A stretch of 64,000 nucleotides of DNA from Roseovarius confluentis. GTDB lineage: Bacteria; Pseudomonadota; Alphaproteobacteria; Rhodobacterales; Rhodobacteraceae. Where the stretch lies: contig NZ_PPFE01000001.1 in the NCBI RefSeq assembly GCF_002917925.1, forward strand, positions 868,001 to 932,000. The letters are read 5' to 3'. Shown one piece after another: positions 59,135 to 64,000 of this stretch. The translations under genes were made by a program, and so were the position numbers. The number at the start of each line of letters is the position of its first letter. The first letter of the stretch is position 1. The notes beneath the pieces are model-generated. The model did not search any database and had not been told where the DNA came from. It saw only the letters and a program-made list of their open reading frames with translations.

Positions 59135-59223
59135 GCACTGCTCCACAAAATGCTTGCGGAAGGTGATGCCAGCCAATTCGGGCAGGAATTGGATGGCTGC
59201 GGGGCGATTTCCCGGCGCAGACC

Positions 59224-61014
59224 CTACTCGCCCAGAGCGATCCCCTCGCGTCGCGGGTCGGCGCCACCCTGCAACGTCTCACCGATGGAAATCGCGTGCA
59301 GGCCCGAAACAAGGACCTGCGGCGCCACATCGAACCCCAGCGCCGTCAGGCCCGGCAGCAGGTCCAGCGCCTCGGTCTCGGCCTCCACATCGTAGGTGCC
59401 GAACCTGTTGACCAGGTGCGGCAGCGCAACCGCGCTCTGCACATCCATGCCCCAGTCCAGGTAAGCGACGATCGTCTTGGCGACATACCCGATGATACGA
59501 CTGCCCCCAGGGCTTCCGACGGCCAGTACAGGCGCTCCGTCCTGCATCACGATCGTCGGCGCCATCGACGACCGGGGCCGCTTGCCCGGCGCCACGCCGT
59601 TTGCCACGGGCCGCCCGTTCTCGTGGCTGACGAACGAGAAATCGGTCAGTTCATTGTTCAGCAAGAACCCCCGTACCATCAGCCGGGACCCGAAAGCGTT
59701 CTCGATCGTCGTGGTCATCGAAGCGACATTCCCGAAGCGGTCGACAATCGAGATATGCGACGTCGAGGGAAGCTCGATCGACACATCGTCCGCAAGATCA
59801 AGCGCATGGTCGAACTCGGGTTCTCCGGCTGCAACTTCCTGCAGGGCCGCGTCTCCTTCCAGAAGCCGGGAACGTTTGTGCAGATAGTCTTGATCCAGCA
59901 GCCCCTTGACGGGCACCGGCACATAATCGCTGTCCGCCATGTATCGGCCCCGGTCCGCAAAGGCCAACCGGCTTGCATCTCCGATCAACCGCCACGCCTC
60001 TATGCTATCGGGTCGCATTGCGCCCATGTCGAACGGCGCGAGCAGTCCAAGGATCTGCCCCACGGTCAGGCCGCCGGAAGAAGGCGGGCCCATCCCGCAG
60101 ACATCGAACCCCCTGTAGGGCGCGCAGACCGCCTCGCGCTGCTCCACGCTGTAGATCGCAAGGTCGACCTCTTCCATCACCCCCGGATTGCCATCAGCCC
60201 CCCGGATCGCCGCTACGATGTCGGCCGCGATGTCGCCCGTATAAAAGGGCGTGGGACCTTCTGCGGAAAAAAGGCGCAGCGTCTCGGCATAGTCCGGGTT
60301 CTTCAGGATCGCGCCGGCCAGCAAACGCTCGCCGCCAGGGAAGAAGTAGTCTCTCGTGGCCCGGGTGCCGAAAAGCCGGATCGCATCCTGTGCCACCATC
60401 GCGGCCAGGCGCGGCGACACCTCGAAGCCATCCTCCGCCAACGCGATGGCCTCTGCAAACAGGCTGCCCCACGCGGCGCGTCCCCACTTGGCATGCGCCT
60501 CCGCCAACAGCGCGGGCGTGCCGGGCACACCCACCGACCGACCGCCCACGACCGCGTCGTAAAACGCCAAGGGCTGGCCCTCTGCGTCCTGGAACAGCGT
60601 GGGGGTGGCGGCCATAGGCGCGGTCTCTCGCCCATCCAATGTGGTCAATTCCCCGCTTTGCGCATCATACCATACGAGGAACGCCCCACCGCCCAGGCCC
60701 GAGCTTTGCGGCTCCACCAGCCCCAGCACCAGTTGGACCGCCACCAGCGCATCCGCCGCCGTGCCGCCCTCGCGCAGGACTCGCGCGCCGGCTTCGACCG
60801 CCAGCGGATTGGCCGCCGCCACCATCCAGTCCCGCGCCTCGACCGGACGACCCGCAGCTTTCGCCTCCAGCGCCGCAGCCACCGCCTCGGATGTGTTAAC
60901 CGCGCCGGCGCCCGCGCCTTCGGGCTGGACCGCGTCGGCGGCCTGCTGGGCCTCCGCCATCCCGGCTAGGAACGGGACAAGGCACAAAGCCAAGCTGGCA
61001 AGTAAGAGACGCAT
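59224..61014 (-). CDS. ggt: Gamma-glutamyltransferase
   Basis: The 596-residue protein has a signal peptide (MRLLLASLALCLVPFLAGMAEA), then the Ntn-hydrolase precursor: AANPLAVEAGARVLREGGTAADALVAVQ, GRETAP (substrate Arg), and the autoprocessing Thr in IELPSTSHISIVDRFGN, where the protein is expected to split into large and small subunits. It transfers or hydrolyses the gamma-glutamyl group of glutathione in the periplasm. ATG 61014 follows GGAGAATTGGA. It is 35 bases from the stop of the D-2-hydroxyacid dehydrogenase gene. Confidence 0.93.
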   Translation of the reverse strand: MRLLLASLALCLVPFLAGMAEAQQAADAVQPEGAGAGAVNTSEAVAAALEAKAAGRPVEARDWMVAAANPLAVEAGARVLREGGTAADALVAVQLVLGLVEPQSSGLGGGAFLVWYDAQSGELTTLDGRETAPMAATPTLFQDAEGQPLAFYDAVVGGRSVGVPGTPALLAEAHAKWGRAAWGSLFAEAIALAEDGFEVSPRLAAMVAQDAIRLFGTRATRDYFFPGGERLLAGAILKNPDYAETLRLFSAEGPTPFYTGDIAADIVAAIRGADGNPGVMEEVDLAIYSVEQREAVCAPYRGFDVCGMGPPSSGGLTVGQILGLLAPFDMGAMRPDSIEAWRLIGDASRLAFADRGRYMADSDYVPVPVKGLLDQDYLHKRSRLLEGDAALQEVAAGEPEFDHALDLADDVSIELPSTSHISIVDRFGNVASMTTTIENAFGSRLMVRGFLLNNELTDFSFVSHENGRPVANGVAPGKRPRSSMAPTIVMQDGAPVLAVGSPGGSRIIGYVAKTIVAYLDWGMDVQSAVALPHLVNRFGTYDVEAETEALDLLPGLTALGFDVAPQVLVSGLHAISIGETLQGGADPRREGIALGE

Positions 61015-61049
61015 TCCAATTCTCCGGCGTTTTCCGCCCAAGCTGGCGG

Positions 61050-62036
61050 TTACAGCATCGAGGGCACGACCTGGTCCGGCGGACGGTGTCCATCATCGAA
61101 GGTCTTGATATTCAGGAGCACCTTTTCGCCCATTTCAAGCCGCCCTTCGACCGTGGCGGATCCCATATGAGGCAGCAGAACAACATTCTTGAGATCGCGC
61201 AGACGCGGATTAATGGCGCTCGCATTCTCGTACACGTCCAGACCGGCACCGGCGATTTCTCCGGCTCGCAGCATCCGCGTCAAGGCGTTCTCGTCCACGA
61301 CTTCGCCCCGGCTGGTGTTCACCAGCACCGCGTCGGGCTTCATCAATTTCAGCCGCCGCGCATTCATAAGGTGAAAGGTCGACGGCGTGTGCGGGCAGTT
61401 GACGCTCAGCACGTCCATCCGCGCCACCATCTGATCAAGGCTTTCCCAATAGGTCGCGCCAAGCTCGTCCTCGATCTCGGCTCGCAACCTGTGCCGGTTG
61501 TGATAATGCACCTGCATTCCAAACGCTGCGGCCCGTCGCGCCACCGCCTGCCCGATACGGCCCATACCCAGGATACCTAGGCGCCGCCCGGCGATGCGTC
61601 CGCCCAGCATCGCCGTGGGCGACCAGCCGGGCCAGTCCTCTCTCTGCATCATCGAGAGCCCCTCGGGGATTCGCCGGGTCACGCTCAGGATCAGCGCCAT
61701 GGTCATATCGGCCGTGTCGTCGGTCAGCACACCGGGCGTGTTCGACACCAGAATGCCGCGCTGGCGGGCAGTATGCACGTCGATATGGTCGACACCGGCA
61801 CCGTAGTTCGCGATCAGTTTCAGCCGTTCACCCGCCTGCCCGATCAGGCCGCCATCAATATGGTCGCTCAGCGTCGGCACCAGGACATCGGCGGTCTTGA
61901 GCGCTTCGACCAAGGCCTCGCGGCTCATCGGCGTGTCGTCCTCGCGCAACGTGACGTCGAACAATTCCTGCATGCGTCGTTCGACGATCTCCGGCAGGCG
62001 TCGCGTTACGACAACACTCAGTCGTCCAGATGCCAT
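61050..62036 (-). CDS. D-2-hydroxyacid dehydrogenase (glyoxylate/hydroxypyruvate reductase type)
   Basis: The 328-residue protein is a two-domain D-isomer-specific NAD(P) dehydrogenase: GAGVDHIDVHTARQRGILVSNTPGVLTDDTADMTMALIL, the NAD-binding LGILGMGRIGQAVARRAAAFGM, NTSRGEVVDENAL with the catalytic Arg context and LLPHMGSAT with the catalytic His. It probably reduces glyoxylate or hydroxypyruvate. It ends 35 bases before ggt and is divergent from the SH3 gene. The ATG at 62036 begins MASGRLSVVVTRRLPEIV. Confidence 0.92.
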   Translation of the reverse strand: MASGRLSVVVTRRLPEIVERRMQELFDVTLREDDTPMSREALVEALKTADVLVPTLSDHIDGGLIGQAGERLKLIANYGAGVDHIDVHTARQRGILVSNTPGVLTDDTADMTMALILSVTRRIPEGLSMMQREDWPGWSPTAMLGGRIAGRRLGILGMGRIGQAVARRAAAFGMQVHYHNRHRLRAEIEDELGATYWESLDQMVARMDVLSVNCPHTPSTFHLMNARRLKLMKPDAVLVNTSRGEVVDENALTRMLRAGEIAGAGLDVYENASAINPRLRDLKNVVLLPHMGSATVEGRLEMGEKVLLNIKTFDDGHRPPDQVVPSML

Positions 62037-62139
62037 GAAGCGTCTCCCCCGTCTTCCATACTGCGCTTTCTTCTGTACAGTGACGCAGGACGCCTCGGGG
62101 CACAAGAACCCCGGGTCAGATGAGTGAGCAGTAAGTACA

Positions 62140-62643
62140 ATGAAACGGATTTCCGCCTGCATAGGCGCCGCCTTGATCGCGGCGCTCGGCCTGCCCGCCC
62201 TTGCCCAGGAAGAGGAACGCGGGCCTGTCACAAACCTGCCCCTTCCGCGTTTTGTCTCGATGAAGGCCGCCGAAGGCAACGTGCGCCGTGGTCCCAGCCT
62301 GACGCACCGTATCGACTGGGTTTTCAAGCGCCGCGACCTACCGCTGGAAATTACCGCAGAGCATGGCCACTGGCGCCGGGTGCGCGACCGCGACGGCCAA
62401 GGCGGCTGGGTGCACTACTCGCTTCTGTCGGGGACCCGCACCGTGATCGTCGAGGACGATATGGTGAACCTCTTTTCCAAGCCCTATCCGAATTCCATGG
62501 TCGTGGCGCAACTTGAGATGGGCGTCGTCGCACGGATCGACGAATGCGCGCTCGAGTGGTGCCGGCTTATGGCAGGAGGCTATCGTGGCTGGGCGCAGAA
62601 GTCGGCATTGTGGGGCGTGGAACCAGACGAGATTCTCGAATGA
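62140..62643 (+). CDS. Secreted bacterial SH3-domain protein
   Basis: The 167-residue protein has a signal peptide (MKRISACIGAALIAALGLPALA) and two SH3-like repeats: SMKAAEGNVRRGPSLTHRIDWVFKRRDLPLEITAEHGHWRRVRDRDGQGGWVHYSLLSG and a second starting VNLFSKPYPNSMVVAQLEMGVVARI. This matches the SH3_4/DUF1058-type family of periplasmic proteins. Two cysteines in ECALEWC may pair. Function unknown; divergent from the hydroxyacid dehydrogenase gene. Confidence 0.9.
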   Translation: MKRISACIGAALIAALGLPALAQEEERGPVTNLPLPRFVSMKAAEGNVRRGPSLTHRIDWVFKRRDLPLEITAEHGHWRRVRDRDGQGGWVHYSLLSGTRTVIVEDDMVNLFSKPYPNSMVVAQLEMGVVARIDECALEWCRLMAGGYRGWAQKSALWGVEPDEILE

Positions 62644-62738
62644 TTCCGCGCCGTCGGGCATTCACAGCCGATCGGTCAAATAATTTCATCTCGGGCCTTG
62701 AACCGCGTCAAAGAGCAGAGTAATTAGCGCGGCACTGT

Positions 62739-62813
62739 TGGGGTGTAGCCAAGCGGTAAGGCATCGGTTTTTGGTACCGTGTATCGTAGGTTCGAATCCT
62801 ACCACCCCAGCCA
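62739..62813 (+). tRNA. tRNA-Gln (anticodon UUG)
   Basis: A complete cloverleaf: acceptor arm TGGGGTG (62739-62745) with CACCCCA (62803-62809), D arm with AGCCAAGCGGTAAGGC, anticodon arm CGGTTTTTGGTACCG with TTG anticodon, T arm GTAGGTTCGAATCCTAC, discriminator G at 62810 and encoded CCA at 62811-62813. The U at the first base pair and the TTG anticodon identify glutamine. Its 3' end is a common attachment site for integrated elements; see the recombinase downstream. Confidence 0.97.
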
Positions 62814-63112
62814 TGAACCAGAAAAAACCCAACGAAATCAACGCTCCTTGCACGCCCTGTCCGTGCACTCTCGCTCCCCCGCCCGAGCCATCGATTTTTC
62901 GCATCTCGAAGAATCCGCCGAGGTCCGCAGCATGCGTGAACCCGGCCCTGCATTCCGTAGCGTCACCGACCATCGAAACGGACAACCGTAGCACCGAATT
63001 TTTTTCAGTTTTTCTTTCTTCGGTTTTTCCGTCCCGGAATGTGCATAGCCATGTCCTGCCCGATCCGGCGTCGGAGCCCCTGCCCGCTGCCGCCACGGAC
63101 CGGGAGACAGGC
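62814..63112. other. Spacer between tRNA-Gln and the recombinase, possible island edge
   Basis: No gene is seen in the 299 bases after the tRNA; the first part is AT-rich (GAAAAAACC, TTTTTTTCAG). If an element inserted at the tRNA 3' end, the left attachment site overlaps 62785-62813 and this spacer belongs to the element. No repeat of the tRNA tail is found inside the window. Confidence 0.5.
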
Positions 63113-64000
63113 ATGAAGAACATCATCGACGCAACGCAGTTGAGCGACCGCGAACAGGCGCAAGTCCTACGCGAGATCGTGCGCCTCGATATCTCGCGCA
63201 TGGTTCGGGATACGGCTGATCCCGACATCGACATCGAAGCCCGCATTGATGCGCTTGAGGCCGGATGCGCGAGCCTGCGCCAGGCCATGCGGACCCATGA
63301 TTTTTCGGAAGCACGTTGCGCCGTCAAAGACGCTGCCAATCAGCTGAACCTGATCCTTCGCTTTCCCCTGGCACCCGCCTTCGCCCGAACCGTCTGCGCG
63401 ACACGACGCAGCCTTATGAAGCTCGAGATCGAGGTCTTCGAGGATGGCAAGGATCCCCTCGAAGGCGCCGCTGACCTGCTCAGCCGCCACGACATCACGG
63501 TCAAAAACGGAAAGATCCCCAGCGCGGTGCGGATATCCGATGCACTGGCCGGCGCGCTCAGGTCGCGGCCGGAGGAAATGGGTCGTAAGCTCACAGTTAC
63601 GGCCGAGTTGCTGATCGCTTACGCTGGCGATATCCGGCTCGAACGGCTGCCAGCACTCATCGACTCATTTCTGGTGTGGCTCAGCCGCCTGCCGGCGATG
63701 CACGGTCGGGCGCACGGCAAGAACCGCTATACGAAAAGCACTTCCGAAAAAACCCTTCTGTCGAAACAGGAGGAGATCGACGCGGCCGACCAGGCCGATG
63801 CCCGCCTCTACGAGTCCTACGCGGCACGCGACGATATCTCGCCGGCACAGAAACGCGCCGAGTTGAGCGACCAGCTGGAGCCGCGCGTGACGCACACCAA
63901 TCTCGAGCGCCACCTCGACCGTATCCACCAGCTTCTCGACAGCGCGCGCGAGCAGTGTGGCTACGTGGGCGAAGTTCGTGTCACCACGTACCCAAAACTT
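63113..64000 (+). CDS. Tyrosine recombinase/integrase, N-terminal part (runs off the window)
   Basis: The frame from ATG 63113 stays open to the window end, 296 codons. It is recognised by the N-terminal pattern of DUF6538-type phage integrases: an early helical part (VLREIVRLDISRMVRDTA, then LRQAMRTHDFSEA), a core-binding section with AYAGDIRLERLPALIDSFLVWLSRLPAMHGRAHGKNRY and the later helix THTNLERHLDRIHQLLDSAREQCGY. The catalytic Arg-His-Arg-Tyr domain is outside the window, so activity cannot be confirmed. It is 300 bases downstream of tRNA-Gln, same strand. Confidence 0.8.
   Translation, partial: MKNIIDATQLSDREQAQVLREIVRLDISRMVRDTADPDIDIEARIDALEAGCASLRQAMRTHDFSEARCAVKDAANQLNLILRFPLAPAFARTVCATRRSLMKLEIEVFEDGKDPLEGAADLLSRHDITVKNGKIPSAVRISDALAGALRSRPEEMGRKLTVTAELLIAYAGDIRLERLPALIDSFLVWLSRLPAMHGRAHGKNRYTKSTSEKTLLSKQEEIDAADQADARLYESYAARDDISPAQKRAELSDQLEPRVTHTNLERHLDRIHQLLDSAREQCGYVGEVRVTTYPKL

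Noticed and set aside
1..64000. CRISPR arrays, rRNA genes, insertion sequences
   Set aside because: No regularly spaced repeats, no rRNA-like stretch and no transposase motif were seen on either strand.

Overview
The window is chromosomal DNA of a GC-rich alphaproteobacterium, most likely a marine Rhodobacterales/Roseobacter-type bacterium. The grounds are the PhyR-NepR-EcfG general stress response module, the hisS-hisZ-hisG order with short HisG plus HisZ, the dimethylglycine/sarcosine dehydrogenase family, the BMP-type nucleoside ABC system, and typical alphaproteobacterial codon use and operon overlaps. No rRNA, CRISPR array or intact insertion sequence was seen. One tRNA (Gln, UUG) lies near the right end.

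Layout. 0-2.1 kb: a methyltransferase cut by the left edge and a receiver protein with a degenerate GGDEF-like tail. 2.3-13.9 kb: a LysR regulator divergent from a tightly coupled operon (polar amino acid ABC importer, class III aminotransferase, two-subunit CoA transferase, two M20 deacylases, thiolase, alanine-racemase-fold protein). It reads as a complete import and catabolic route, best explained by an N-acylated or racemic beta-amino acid. 13.9-16.8 kb: a TonB/ExbB/ExbD operon. 17.2-32.8 kb: a general stress response region with phyR, nepR, ecfG and a HisKA_2 kinase, surrounded by small stress-type genes (CsbD, DUF1328, DUF2945, YqjD-like, holin-like, small membrane proteins). Seven sequences there match the EcfG consensus GGAAC-N16/17-CGTT exactly and point at genes. 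The site between phyR and nepR is a perfect palindrome and serves both directions. One site heads a six-gene operon that ends in an amidoligase and a C26 glutamine amidotransferase-like hydrolase.

33-49 kb is mostly housekeeping and transport: a histone-deacetylase-like amidohydrolase, phosphonoacetaldehyde hydrolase, DUF4166 and DCC proteins, hisG/hisZ/hisS, slyX, a lipoprotein, dnaE (with a palindromic element inserted in frame) and a BMP-family nucleoside-type ABC importer. 49.5-62.6 kb holds a Hint-domain protein, a DUF938 methyltransferase with a GH25 hydrolase, a lower-GC acyltransferase, cysteine synthase, a dimethylglycine/sarcosine dehydrogenase, a large unknown membrane-anchored protein, gamma-glutamyltransferase, a D-2-hydroxyacid dehydrogenase and an SH3 protein.

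The right end has tRNA-Gln followed 300 bp later by the N-terminal half of a tyrosine recombinase running off the window. This is the usual look of a genomic island boundary, so an integrated element probably continues to the right.
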